Assembly (NCBI GenBank): GCA_951801995.1
Contig: CATOOY010000007.1
Coordinates: 1-27,093, forward strand
DNA length: 27,093 bases
Source of the DNA: an uncultured Erysipelotrichaceae bacterium
GTDB lineage: Bacteria; Bacillota_I; Bacilli_A; RF39; UBA660
Direction: 5' to 3'
Shown: one piece after another, positions 15,722 to 22,835 of the stretch
How the letters are laid out: the number at the start of each line of letters is the position of its first letter
How positions within the stretch are numbered: position 1 is the stretch's first letter
Notes under the pieces: generated by a model
Database searches by the model: none
What the model was told of the DNA's origin: nothing
What the model saw: the letters and a program-made list of their open reading frames with translations, nothing else
Translations under genes and position numbers: made by a program

Positions 15722-15975
15722 AAGTAAGAAAAATACCAATGCGAACTTGTGTGGTCACAAGAGAGAAATTACCTAAAAAAGAGTTAGTAAGAGTTGTTCG
15801 TACTCCAGAGGGTACTGTTTTGATTGATGAATCTGGTAAGATGAATGGAAGAGGAGCTTACTTAAAAAAAGATTTAGCTGTTTTTGAAAAAGCAAAAAAA
15901 AGTAAAATTTTAAATAGACATTTAGAGATAGATGTACAAGATCATTTATTTGAAGAATTGGAAAAACTTCTATAG
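15718..15975 (+). CDS. rnpM: RNase P modulator RnpM (YlxR, DUF448)
   Basis: The 85-aa basic protein carries the DUF448 signature: PMRTCVVTREKLPKKELVRVV near the N-terminus and GRGAYLKKDL (about 45-54). YlxR of Bacillus is now named RnpM because it modulates RNase P activity; it has also been described as nucleoid-associated. The start codon overlaps the nusA stop (ATGA), so translation is coupled. Position after nusA is conserved in Bacilli. The gene normally following it, ylxQ, is absent; a deaminase gene follows instead. Confidence 0.92.
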   Translation: MKVRKIPMRTCVVTREKLPKKELVRVVRTPEGTVLIDESGKMNGRGAYLKKDLAVFEKAKKSKILNRHLEIDVQDHLFEELEKLL

Positions 15976-15995
15976 ATATATTAGGATGTGATGTT

Positions 15996-17039
15996 ATGGC
16001 AGGACAAAGAAAAGACTATTTGACTAGGGATGAATATTTTATGAGTCTTACATCTTTATCTACTTTACGTAATTTTCATTCTTATCAAGGTGCATGTATT
16101 GTGGATAAGGAGCATAGAATACTTTCAGTTGGATATGAAGATATTCCTTATTATATTTCTCCAAATGTAGAATCTGATTCTTCCTATTTTACAGTAGATC
16201 CTTTATCAAATGCGCTTTATTCTTTTAAGGGGCGTAGACAAGAATTTTGGAATGGAACTATTTATCTTTCTTCTTTTCCAAATTATGAAGAAAGTAAATA
16301 TATTGCACAAGCAAGATTTCATAAAGTTATTTATTTAACAAATAATGTTTCTAAGAATGTAGAATATATTTCTAGAAAGATTTTGGATAGTGCTGGGGTA
16401 GAGATAGAGCCTTATTATACTACTCATTATACTTTGCAAGATTATCTTCATTTTTTGAAAGATTTGAAGCAAGTACTACGTGGTCATATTGGAAAGGTTG
16501 AACAGGGACCCTTTCTTCATGATGAGTATTTCATGAGTGTAGCTGTTTTGTCTGCACTTCGCAGTAAGGATCCTTCTACACAGGTTGGAGCTTGTCTTGT
16601 AGATAGAAAAAATTATATTTTATCTATTTCATATAATGGAACTCCTTATGGTATGCATGATGATGAACTTCCTTGGGATAGTTTAGGGGAAGAGGATCAT
16701 AATATAATTTTCATGAAAAATCCTTATGTTGTTCATGCAGAAGTAAATGCTTTTGATAATTATAGGGGCAATCCTATAGATTTTAGACATGCTAAAATGT
16801 ATGTGATTTATTCTCCTTGTGAACTTTGTTCTATGAAGCTTGCACAGACGGGGATAGATCGTGTTATTTATTTAAGAGAATATACAAAAAATTCTGAGTC
16901 AAAACGTAGTTATAAATGGTTAAGTAGAGCAAAAATTGTACCTAATCTTTATGATGATAGTCATGATTATACAAAAGAAGAATGTATTCATTTGTTTCAA
17001 GATACTACAAAAGTAATTAAAAAAAATTTAGGTAAATAG
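15996..17039 (+). CDS. Tandem-domain dCMP deaminase with a degenerate N-terminal copy
   Basis: The 347-aa protein has two copies of the zinc-dependent deaminase fold. The C-terminal copy (about 174-330) is a dCMP deaminase: HDEYFMSVAVLSALRSKDPS, GACLVD, SYNGTPYGMHDDELPW, HAE (His247, Glu249) and PCELC (Cys275, Cys278), enough to bind zinc and make dUMP. The N-terminal copy (about 10-130) aligns (RDEYFMSLTSLSTLR, QGACIVD, ARFHKVIYL matching GIDRVIYL) but has DPL instead of HAE and FPNYE instead of PCELC, so it should not bind the catalytic zinc. It probably regulates the active half or forms the dimer face. The gene sits between rnpM and infB, where ylxQ usually lies. RBS AGGATGTGAT. Confidence 0.88.
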   Translation: MAGQRKDYLTRDEYFMSLTSLSTLRNFHSYQGACIVDKEHRILSVGYEDIPYYISPNVESDSSYFTVDPLSNALYSFKGRRQEFWNGTIYLSSFPNYEESKYIAQARFHKVIYLTNNVSKNVEYISRKILDSAGVEIEPYYTTHYTLQDYLHFLKDLKQVLRGHIGKVEQGPFLHDEYFMSVAVLSALRSKDPSTQVGACLVDRKNYILSISYNGTPYGMHDDELPWDSLGEEDHNIIFMKNPYVVHAEVNAFDNYRGNPIDFRHAKMYVIYSPCELCSMKLAQTGIDRVIYLREYTKNSESKRSYKWLSRAKIVPNLYDDSHDYTKEECIHLFQDTTKVIKKNLGK

Positions 17040-17057
17040 AAAAAGGAAGGTGATATT

Positions 17058-19175
17058 ATGATGAGTGTGATGGAATATGCAGAAGATGTAAATGTAACAG
17101 TGGAGGAAGTTTTAAAAAAGTGTAAGTCTCTTCATATTGATGTAAATACAAAAGATGATATGTTAGATGATGAGGCTATTACACTTCTTGATAATGAAAT
17201 GATGAGTGATACCTCTGAAAATGTAGAAGAATTAAATGAAGAAATTATAGAGGATATTGCAGAAGAAATAACTTTTAATAATAAGATAGATGCAGATAAT
17301 ACTGTTAAAAAGCAAAAATTAAAAAAGAAAAATGTACAGACAAAATCTAATAAAAAAGATTTTGCTAAAAAGAAGAAGGAAATGTATAAAAATAAGGAAA
17401 AATTAGTTTCTAATACCCCTAATACAGATGATAATATTGTTTTATATAGAGAGAATATGACGATCGGGGAACTTGCTACTTCTTTACATGTTGCTGCTGC
17501 TGAACTTATTAAGAAATTGTTTCAACTTGGAATTATGATGAATGTAAATCAATCTATTTCTTTTGAAAATGCAGAGATACTTGTTTTAGATTATCATAAA
17601 GAACTTAAAAGAGAAGAAAAAACAGATGTTACCAATTTTGAAGAATTTGAAATTATTGATAAAGAAGAGGATTTAATTAGTAGACCTCCTGTTGTTACTA
17701 TTATGGGACATGTAGACCATGGAAAAACAACTTTGCTAGATACAATTCGTAAAACTTCTGTAGCAGAAGGAGAAGCAGGTGGAATTACACAAGCAATTAG
17801 TGCTTATCAAGTACGTATAGGTGAAAAAGCAATTACTTTTATTGATACTCCTGGTCATGCTGCTTTTACAGAAATGCGAGCTCGTGGAGCACAAATTACA
17901 GATATTGTTATTATTATTGTTGCTGCTGATGATGGAATTATGCCACAAACAAAGGAAGCTATTGATCATGCAAAGGCTGCAGGTGTTCCTATTTTAGTAG
18001 CTATTAATAAAATGGATAAACCAGATGCAAATCCAGAAAGAGTTATGACAGAACTTGCTGAGTATGGTCTTACTCCAGAAGAGTGGGGTGGTGATACTTT
18101 AGTTAGTAAGATTTCTGCTAAATCAGGTGAAGGAATCAGTGCACTTTTAGATAATATTTTATTAGTTGCTGATATGGAAAATTATAGAGCAAATCCTTCT
18201 CGTTATGCAGTAGGAACTGTTATTGAGTCTAGATTAGATAAACAAGTGGGTTCTATTGTTACTGTTCTTGTACAAAATGGTACGCTTCGTATAGGGGATC
18301 CTATTGTGGTAGGAACTGCTTATGGAAAAGTGAGAACTTTAAAAAATGATTTAGGTTTAGAAATAACAGAAGCTACTCCTGCTATGCCAGTAGAAATTAC
18401 AGGTATTAATAATACACCAAGTGCTGGGGATAGGTTTATGGCTTTTGAAACAGAAAAAGAAGCTAGAAATATAGGGGAGCAAAGAAAAGAACAAGCTAAA
18501 CTTAAAAGTCAGATAAAGTCTAAATCCGTTTCTTTAGATGATTTATTTAATCAAATTCATGAAGGTGTTCATGAGATCCCTGTTATTATTAAAACAGATG
18601 TAAATGGTAGTAGTGAAGCTGTTAAAAATTCACTTGAAAAGCTTGATGTGGAAGGTATTCGTGTTAAGGTTGTAAGAAGTTCTGTAGGTGCTATTACAGA
18701 AGGGGATATTATTCTTGCAAAGGCTTCTTCTGCTATTGTAATTGGTTTTAATGTAAGACCTAATCAAACTATTCAGGATTATGCTAAAGAAAATGGTGTA
18801 GAAATTAGGCTTTATAATATTATTTATAAGGTAGTAGAAGAAATGGAAGCTGCTATGAAGGGTATGCTAGAACCTGTTTATGAAGAAAAAATAATTGGAT
18901 CTGCAGAGGTTAGACAACTTTTTAGATTTTCTAAAGTAGGTATTATTGCTGGCTCATATGTAACAGATGGTAACGTGAGACAAGATGCTAAGGCAAGACT
19001 TATCCGTGATGGTATTGTTGTATATGATGGGAATATTGGCTCTTTACAAAGAGAGAAAGATAGAGCAAAAGAGGTAAAAAAAGGTTTAGAATGTGGTATT
19101 ACTATTGAGGGATATAGTGATATTAAGGAAAAAGATATTATTGAGTGTTATGAATTAGTAGAAATTGAAAGATAA
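17058..19175 (+). CDS. infB: Translation initiation factor IF-2
   Basis: The 705-aa GTPase places initiator tRNA on the 30S subunit. An IF2-N module is visible at about 1-45 (VMEYAEDVNVTVEEVLKKC) and a second at about 130-190 (MTIGELATSLHVAAAELIKKL), joined by an acidic and then Lys-rich linker. The G domain begins near residue 212 (TIMGHVDHGKTTLLD), with DTPGH and NKMD following. Domains II, III and C1/C2 complete it (GSIVTVLVQNGTL; FNVRPN; GIIAGSYVTDGNV). RBS AGGAAGGTGATATT precedes two adjacent ATGs; the first is used here. It ends the operon: rbfA and truB, which commonly follow, are not here. Confidence 0.96.
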   Translation: MMSVMEYAEDVNVTVEEVLKKCKSLHIDVNTKDDMLDDEAITLLDNEMMSDTSENVEELNEEIIEDIAEEITFNNKIDADNTVKKQKLKKKNVQTKSNKKDFAKKKKEMYKNKEKLVSNTPNTDDNIVLYRENMTIGELATSLHVAAAELIKKLFQLGIMMNVNQSISFENAEILVLDYHKELKREEKTDVTNFEEFEIIDKEEDLISRPPVVTIMGHVDHGKTTLLDTIRKTSVAEGEAGGITQAISAYQVRIGEKAITFIDTPGHAAFTEMRARGAQITDIVIIIVAADDGIMPQTKEAIDHAKAAGVPILVAINKMDKPDANPERVMTELAEYGLTPEEWGGDTLVSKISAKSGEGISALLDNILLVADMENYRANPSRYAVGTVIESRLDKQVGSIVTVLVQNGTLRIGDPIVVGTAYGKVRTLKNDLGLEITEATPAMPVEITGINNTPSAGDRFMAFETEKEARNIGEQRKEQAKLKSQIKSKSVSLDDLFNQIHEGVHEIPVIIKTDVNGSSEAVKNSLEKLDVEGIRVKVVRSSVGAITEGDIILAKASSAIVIGFNVRPNQTIQDYAKENGVEIRLYNIIYKVVEEMEAAMKGMLEPVYEEKIIGSAEVRQLFRFSKVGIIAGSYVTDGNVRQDAKARLIRDGIVVYDGNIGSLQREKDRAKEVKKGLECGITIEGYSDIKEKDIIECYELVEIER

Positions 19176-19232
19176 TTTCTACTTTTTGTATGAAAAAATA
19201 GGTGAAGGTTATTATTTTCTTGTAAAAGAAAA

Positions 19233-19246
19233 ACGCAATGTTGCGT
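19233..19246 (-). terminator. Probable terminator of the 42-aa peptide gene
   Basis: On the minus strand ACGCA-ACAT-TGCGT is followed by TTTTCTTTT, a short but standard intrinsic terminator placed ten bases after the peptide stop codon. Confidence 0.6.
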
Positions 19247-19255
19247 CTGAAATTC

Positions 19256-19384
19256 TTATTTGTTATGATGAAATTTCATCATTTTTACTTTTGGTAAGTA
19301 ATCACTTTCTTTTGGTAATCTAGGTAAGCAATCTCTTTCTTGTGGTAATTGATTTATAGATTTTAGGGCATTGTTATTTTCCAT
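19256..19384 (-). CDS. 42-aa peptide with an internal LPxExDxLP repeat
   Basis: This small gene has a complete expression context: promoter (TTGAAA-16-TATAAT), an AAAGGAGG RBS, ATG at 19384, and a terminator hairpin ten bases past its stop. The peptide starts MENNNALKSIN. Residues 13-22 (LPQERDCLPR) and 23-32 (LPKESDYLPK) are tandem copies, also visible in the DNA as two 30-base repeats. It ends KVKMMKFHHNK. It has no signal peptide or membrane helix and one Cys. No family is recognised. It is transcribed in the same direction as the 281-aa orphan upstream but from its own promoter. The function is unknown; it could be a small regulator, antitoxin or modified-peptide precursor. Confidence 0.6.
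   Translation of the reverse strand: MENNNALKSINQLPQERDCLPRLPKESDYLPKVKMMKFHHNK
19265..19282 (+). terminator. 18-base perfect palindrome downstream of infB, possible terminator
   Basis: ATGATGAAATTTCATCAT is self-complementary and is followed on the plus strand by TTTTT, so it could end the infB operon transcript. It lies inside the 3' end of the minus-strand 42-aa gene. The low GC of the stem makes termination efficiency doubtful. Confidence 0.4.
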
Positions 19385-19413
19385 AGAAATTCCTCCTTTT
19401 TTATATATTTGCT

Positions 19414-19441
19414 ATTATATATTATTTTTTATATTTTTCAA
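19414..19441 (-). promoter_or_regulatory. Promoter of the 42-aa peptide gene
   Basis: On the minus strand TTGAAA (19441-19436) and TATAAT (19419-19414) are separated by 16 bases, about 30 bases before the start codon. Confidence 0.65.
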
Positions 19442-19520
19442 ATGTATAATTTGTGGTGTATTAAGTTGTATCTTATTTATTATTTGTTTGTATAAGACTA
19501 CTCTTTTTTTAATATGATTG

Positions 19521-20366
19521 TTATACTTTAATTTTTCTTTTTTGTATTTGTTTATCTAATGTGTTACAAAGTAAAAATTCAAATGGTTGTTCTTCTTTCT
19601 TTCTTAATTGCTCTTTTAATTCATCATGTGTTATTTGATTTAATATGATTCCTTTTAATAATTCTATATATTGTTGATAGCTTATTACACAACTGAAATT
19701 AGGATCTATACATTTTTCTTTATATATAGAAAAGGAATGATAAAAAGTACCTCTAAAGGGGGCATTATAAATACCTGTTGTTGCAATACTATCTTTTAAG
19801 ATTTCTACTATTTTTTCTGTATTAAAGTGGCAATAGCCAGGTATACATCTTTTTTTATAAAATTCTAATAGAATTTTATTATTTAACAGTGTTAAATAAT
19901 AAAATTCTAATAGAATTTTATTATTTAACACTGTTAAATAATTTATTATCTTTTCAAAGGTAAATGTTCCTATGATACTATGAATTGTAAATAAGTTTCC
20001 TTTTTTTTCTATTTTTTCAATGTATGGAGACATTTCGAAAAGGCTTATTAAATATTCTTCTGTTGGTATATAAGTTATATCACATATATCACATATAAAC
20101 CATAGTATGGCAGTAGCAGGATTATATTTATATTTTTCTAATATTTTATAAAGTATCATTATATCTTTTTGCTCCCTTAAAATTTCTAAATGTAGGGTAT
20201 TTAATTTTTCTTCTGCATCACCATATATGTTAGATATTTTTTCTTTATATTTTTTATCATGTTCAATAAGCTCTTGTAGACATTTTTTATGTAGTGCTAA
20301 ATTTTCATCTGCATATTTTTTTTCATATTCATATATTAGCCAATCGTACTGCTTTATTTTGTTCAT
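19521..20366 (-). CDS. Uncharacterised 281-aa protein with an in-frame 14-residue duplication
   Basis: No family is recognised. Residues 1-80 are charged and probably helical or coiled (NLALHKKCLQELIEHDKKYKE, EKLNTLHLEILREQKDI). The middle has aromatic-rich stretches and CDICD, and the C-terminus is charged (ELKEQLRKKEEQ...QKRKIKV). There is no signal peptide; it is probably cytosolic. Residues about 143-170 hold a tandem duplication, LTVLNNKILLEFYY then LTLLNNKILLEFYK, encoded by the 42-base direct repeat at 19859-19942. RBS GGGAGG precedes ATG 20366, and a textbook promoter (TTGACA-17-TAGTAT) lies upstream. It is transcribed against the flanking core genes, which suggests an insertion between infB and lepA. 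Confidence 0.7.
   Translation of the reverse strand: MNKIKQYDWLIYEYEKKYADENLALHKKCLQELIEHDKKYKEKISNIYGDAEEKLNTLHLEILREQKDIMILYKILEKYKYNPATAILWFICDICDITYIPTEEYLISLFEMSPYIEKIEKKGNLFTIHSIIGTFTFEKIINYLTVLNNKILLEFYYLTLLNNKILLEFYKKRCIPGYCHFNTEKIVEILKDSIATTGIYNAPFRGTFYHSFSIYKEKCIDPNFSCVISYQQYIELLKGIILNQITHDELKEQLRKKEEQPFEFLLCNTLDKQIQKRKIKV
19859..19942. repeat. Tandem 42-base repeat made of palindromes; 65-base perfect palindrome inside
   Basis: Two 42-base units (19859-19900, 19901-19942) differ at two adjacent positions. Each unit is a 19-base palindrome (AAAATTCTA-A-TAGAATTTT) plus a 23-base palindrome (ATTATTTAACA-x-TGTTAAATAAT). The middle base x is G in the first and C in the second, so positions 19878-19942 form a perfect inverted repeat with 32-base arms around the single base 19910. 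The whole lies in-frame inside the 281-aa gene. Confidence 0.92.
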
Positions 20367-20399
20367 ATTTTCCTCCCTTTTTATTTATTTTTTTGGTGT

Positions 20400-20428
20400 A
20401 TACTATTACAAATATTTGTTTTTGTCAA
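20400..20428 (-). promoter_or_regulatory. Promoter of the 281-aa gene with palindromic spacer
   Basis: On the minus strand a perfect -35 TTGACA (20428-20423), 17-base spacer, and TAGTAT (20405-20400). The spacer carries the exact palindrome ACAAATATTTGT (20408-20419), a possible operator. The -35 overlaps the candidate -35 of the divergent lepA promoter. Confidence 0.7.
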
Positions 20429-20453
20429 TTTTAAATTATAAATATGATATAAT
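20422..20453 (+). promoter_or_regulatory. Promoter of lepA
   Basis: TATAAT (20448-20453) preceded by TGA gives an extended -10. TTGTCA (20422-20427) is a good -35 sequence, but at a long 20-base spacing. The RBS GGTGGAGG and ATG follow within 21 bases. Confidence 0.6.
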
Positions 20454-20473
20454 ACCAATGGTGGAGGTATTCT

Positions 20474-22270
20474 ATGAACCTAAAAAATATAAGAAATTTT
20501 TCTATTATTGCACATATTGATCATGGTAAAAGTACACTTGCAGATCGTATTTTGGAACTTACTGGTGCGATTTCTGAAAGAGAGAAACAAGATCAATTGC
20601 TTGATAATATGGAATTAGAAAGAGAAAGAGGTATTACAATTAAATTAAATGCTGTTCAACTTTCTTATCATTATAAAAATGAAGATTTTATTCTTCATTT
20701 AATTGATACACCAGGACATGTAGATTTTAGTTATGAAGTTTCTAGAAGTCTTGCTGCTTGTGAAGGTGCTATTTTAGTTGTAGATGCTGCACAAGGAATT
20801 GAAGCACAAACACTTGCAAATATTTATTTAGCATTAGAAAATAATTTAACAATTATTCCTGTTATCAATAAAATTGATTTACCAAATGCAGATCCTGAGA
20901 AAGTATCTTCTGAACTTATGGATACTTTTGGATTTGATAAAGAAGATATTTTACTTACTAGTGCAAAAAGTGGTATTGGGATAAAAGAACTTGTAGAAGC
21001 TATTATAGAAAGAATTCCATCTCCTATTATAGAAGAAGATACTTTAAAAGCACTTATTTTTGATAGTGTGTATGATCCTTATAAAGGTGTAGTAGCACTT
21101 GCTAGAATAGTAAGTGGAAGTATACATGTTGGAGATAAAATTAAGATGATGAGTACAGGAGCTGTATATGAGGTAACAGAACTTGGTATTCATAATCCTA
21201 AAGAAGTACTTAAACATGAACTTGTTTCTGGAGAGGTAGGCTTTATTTCAGGTAGTATTAAAGATATAGAGGATGTTAAAGTAGGTGATACGATTACACT
21301 TGCTGATCATCCTACTAAAAACCCTCTTCCTGGATATAAAGCTATGAAACCTATGGTTTTTTGTGGAATTTACCCTTTAGAATCTTCTCGCTATCCTGAT
21401 CTTAGAGAGGCATTAGAAAAATTAAAGTTAAATGATGCTTCTTTAGAGTTTGAACCAGAGACTTCACAGGCTCTTGGTTTTGGATTTCGCTGTGGATTTT
21501 TAGGTCTTCTTCATATGGAAATTATAGAAGAGAGAATTGAAAGAGAATTTAAAATTGATTTAATTGCTACTAGTCCTTCTGTTATTTATGAAGTAACTCT
21601 TACAGATGGAGAAATGGTAAGAGTAGATAGCCCATCTAAAATGCCTGATAGAGTGAAAATAGCAGATATAAAAGAACCTTATATTTTAACAAATATTTTA
21701 GTCCCTAGTACTTATATTGGTTCTATCATGGAACTTTGTCAAAATAAGAGAGGAAATTATATTTCTATGGAATACTTAGATCAGACTCGTGTTAATATTC
21801 ATTATGAAATTCCTCTTTCTGAAGTTGTATATGATTTCTTTGATAAACTGAAATCTTATACGAAGGGTTATGCATCTTTTGATTATGAGCTTATTGGTTA
21901 TAAGAGTAGTGATTTAGTGAAAATGGATATTTTATTAAATGGAGAGATTGTGGATGCTTTAAGTATTATTGTACACAGGGATTTTGCTTATAAAAGAGGA
22001 AGAGCCATTGTAGAAAATTTAAGAAAAAAAATACCTAGACAGTTATTTGAAGTACCTATTCAAGCTAGTATTGGGTCTAAAGCAATTGCAAGGGCTGATA
22101 TAAAGGCAATGCGTAAAAATGTACTTGCAAAATGTTATGGTGGAGATGTTTCAAGAAAAAGGAAACTTTTAGAAAAACAAAAAGAAGGAAAGAAAAGAAT
22201 GAAAATGGTTGGTAGTGTAGAGATACCACAGGAAGCATTTTTATCTGTTTTAAGTATGGAGGAAGAATGA
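20474..22270 (+). CDS. lepA: Elongation factor 4 (LepA), ribosome-associated GTPase
   Basis: The 598-aa translational GTPase acts on stalled or maturing ribosomes. G motifs are AHIDHGKSTL (about 13-22), RERGITIKLNAVQL, DTPGHVDF and NKIDLP. The EF-G-like domains II, III and V follow, and the LepA-specific C-terminal domain is recognised by SYTKGYASFDYE, HRDFAYKRGRAIVENLRKKIPRQ and YGGDVSRKRKLLEKQKEGKKRMK. Length is normal. Start ATG follows the strong RBS GGTGGAGG. Its stop overlaps the following HTH gene by four bases. lepA near hemW is a conserved arrangement in Bacilli; here one regulator gene separates them. Confidence 0.96.
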   Translation: MNLKNIRNFSIIAHIDHGKSTLADRILELTGAISEREKQDQLLDNMELERERGITIKLNAVQLSYHYKNEDFILHLIDTPGHVDFSYEVSRSLAACEGAILVVDAAQGIEAQTLANIYLALENNLTIIPVINKIDLPNADPEKVSSELMDTFGFDKEDILLTSAKSGIGIKELVEAIIERIPSPIIEEDTLKALIFDSVYDPYKGVVALARIVSGSIHVGDKIKMMSTGAVYEVTELGIHNPKEVLKHELVSGEVGFISGSIKDIEDVKVGDTITLADHPTKNPLPGYKAMKPMVFCGIYPLESSRYPDLREALEKLKLNDASLEFEPETSQALGFGFRCGFLGLLHMEIIEERIEREFKIDLIATSPSVIYEVTLTDGEMVRVDSPSKMPDRVKIADIKEPYILTNILVPSTYIGSIMELCQNKRGNYISMEYLDQTRVNIHYEIPLSEVVYDFFDKLKSYTKGYASFDYELIGYKSSDLVKMDILLNGEIVDALSIIVHRDFAYKRGRAIVENLRKKIPRQLFEVPIQASIGSKAIARADIKAMRKNVLAKCYGGDVSRKRKLLEKQKEGKKRMKMVGSVEIPQEAFLSVLSMEEE

Positions 22271-22722
22271 TGAAAGATCAAAAAACAATTCAAGAAATAG
22301 CTAATTATATAATAGATAATCATACAATTTCAGAAGCATCCAGTAAATTTCATGTTTCTGAGAGAACTGTACAGAATTATATTAAGGAACTTAATATAAA
22401 AAGTAGCCGTTTTTATAATTCAAATTTGTATGATAAAGTTAGACTTTCACAGAAAAAAATGAGTTTATTAAAAGCTAAACAAGGTGGAGAAATTGGTAAG
22501 CGTGGACCTTCTACTAGTGAATTTGATTTAGAGGAAATTGCAAGGGTTATGATAGATGAAAGACTCAGTTTGTCTATGGCGTCTAAATTTTTTTCTGTTC
22601 CTATTTCTACTTTATATGATGGACTTAAAAGATTGGATGATGTTTGGCAGATTGAGTTAGAAAAACTTTATGAAGAAAATAAAAGTTTAAATCAGTTTAA
22701 TGGAATTGGTTATTTTAGGTAG
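22267..22722 (+). CDS. Double helix-turn-helix regulator, SpoIIID-like
   Basis: The 151-aa protein's N-terminal half (IQEIANYIIDNHTISEASSKFHVSERTV, then LYDKVRLSQ...QGGEIGKRG) follows the layout of the sporulation regulator SpoIIID, including the Gly-Gly after the second helix region. A second HTH-like unit follows at about 90-125 (EEIARVMIDERLSLSMASKFFSVPISTLYDGLKRL), which SpoIIID itself lacks. It probably binds DNA through both halves. It overlaps the lepA stop by four bases (ATGATG, two possible starts) with RBS GGAGG inside lepA. Its own stop is inside the following terminator. It is not evidence of sporulation by itself. The target genes are unknown. Confidence 0.7.
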   Translation: MMKDQKTIQEIANYIIDNHTISEASSKFHVSERTVQNYIKELNIKSSRFYNSNLYDKVRLSQKKMSLLKAKQGGEIGKRGPSTSEFDLEEIARVMIDERLSLSMASKFFSVPISTLYDGLKRLDDVWQIELEKLYEENKSLNQFNGIGYFR

Positions 22723-22740
22723 CTCTTTCGCTACTTTTTT
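22719..22740 (+). terminator. Intrinsic terminator after the lepA-regulator pair
   Basis: GTAGC (22719-22723) pairs with GCTAC (22730-22734), loop TCTTTC, then TTTTTT. The regulator's stop codon (22720-22722) lies inside the first arm. Confidence 0.8.
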
Positions 22741-22748
22741 GATATAAT
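22740..22748 (+). promoter_or_regulatory. Extended -10 promoter upstream of hemW
   Basis: TGA plus TATAAT (22743-22748) begins within the T tract of the preceding terminator. It would start transcription about 80 bases before hemW and include an 18-codon upstream ORF. Confidence 0.6.
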
Positions 22749-22763
22749 AAAATCGGTGGTTGT

Positions 22764-22820
22764 ATGGTTTATATTTTTGTAAATAATTTATCTATATGCA
22801 AATGGTTATTTAAAGGGTAG
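22764..22820 (+). other. 18-codon upstream ORF, in frame with hemW
   Basis: ATG 22764 follows GGTGGTTGT and encodes MVYIFVNNLSICKWLFKG, then TAG at 22818. It is in the same frame as hemW (ATG 22836), so only this TAG and five codons separate them. It may be a leader peptide that couples translation, or chance. Confidence 0.3.
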
Positions 22821-22835
22821 GACTTTATTTTTAAT

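Noticed and set aside
19859..19942. CRISPR-like repeat array
   Set aside because: Only two contiguous units without spacers, in frame inside a gene; it is a tandem duplication.
20227..20520. 97-codon plus-strand frame across the 281-aa gene start and the lepA start
   Set aside because: It overlaps both promoters and the starts of two better-supported genes, and its product is Phe/Tyr/Ser-rich without any motif.
22267..22722. Evidence that the organism sporulates
   Set aside because: Resemblance to SpoIIID alone, with an additional HTH half and no other spore genes in the window, does not support that.
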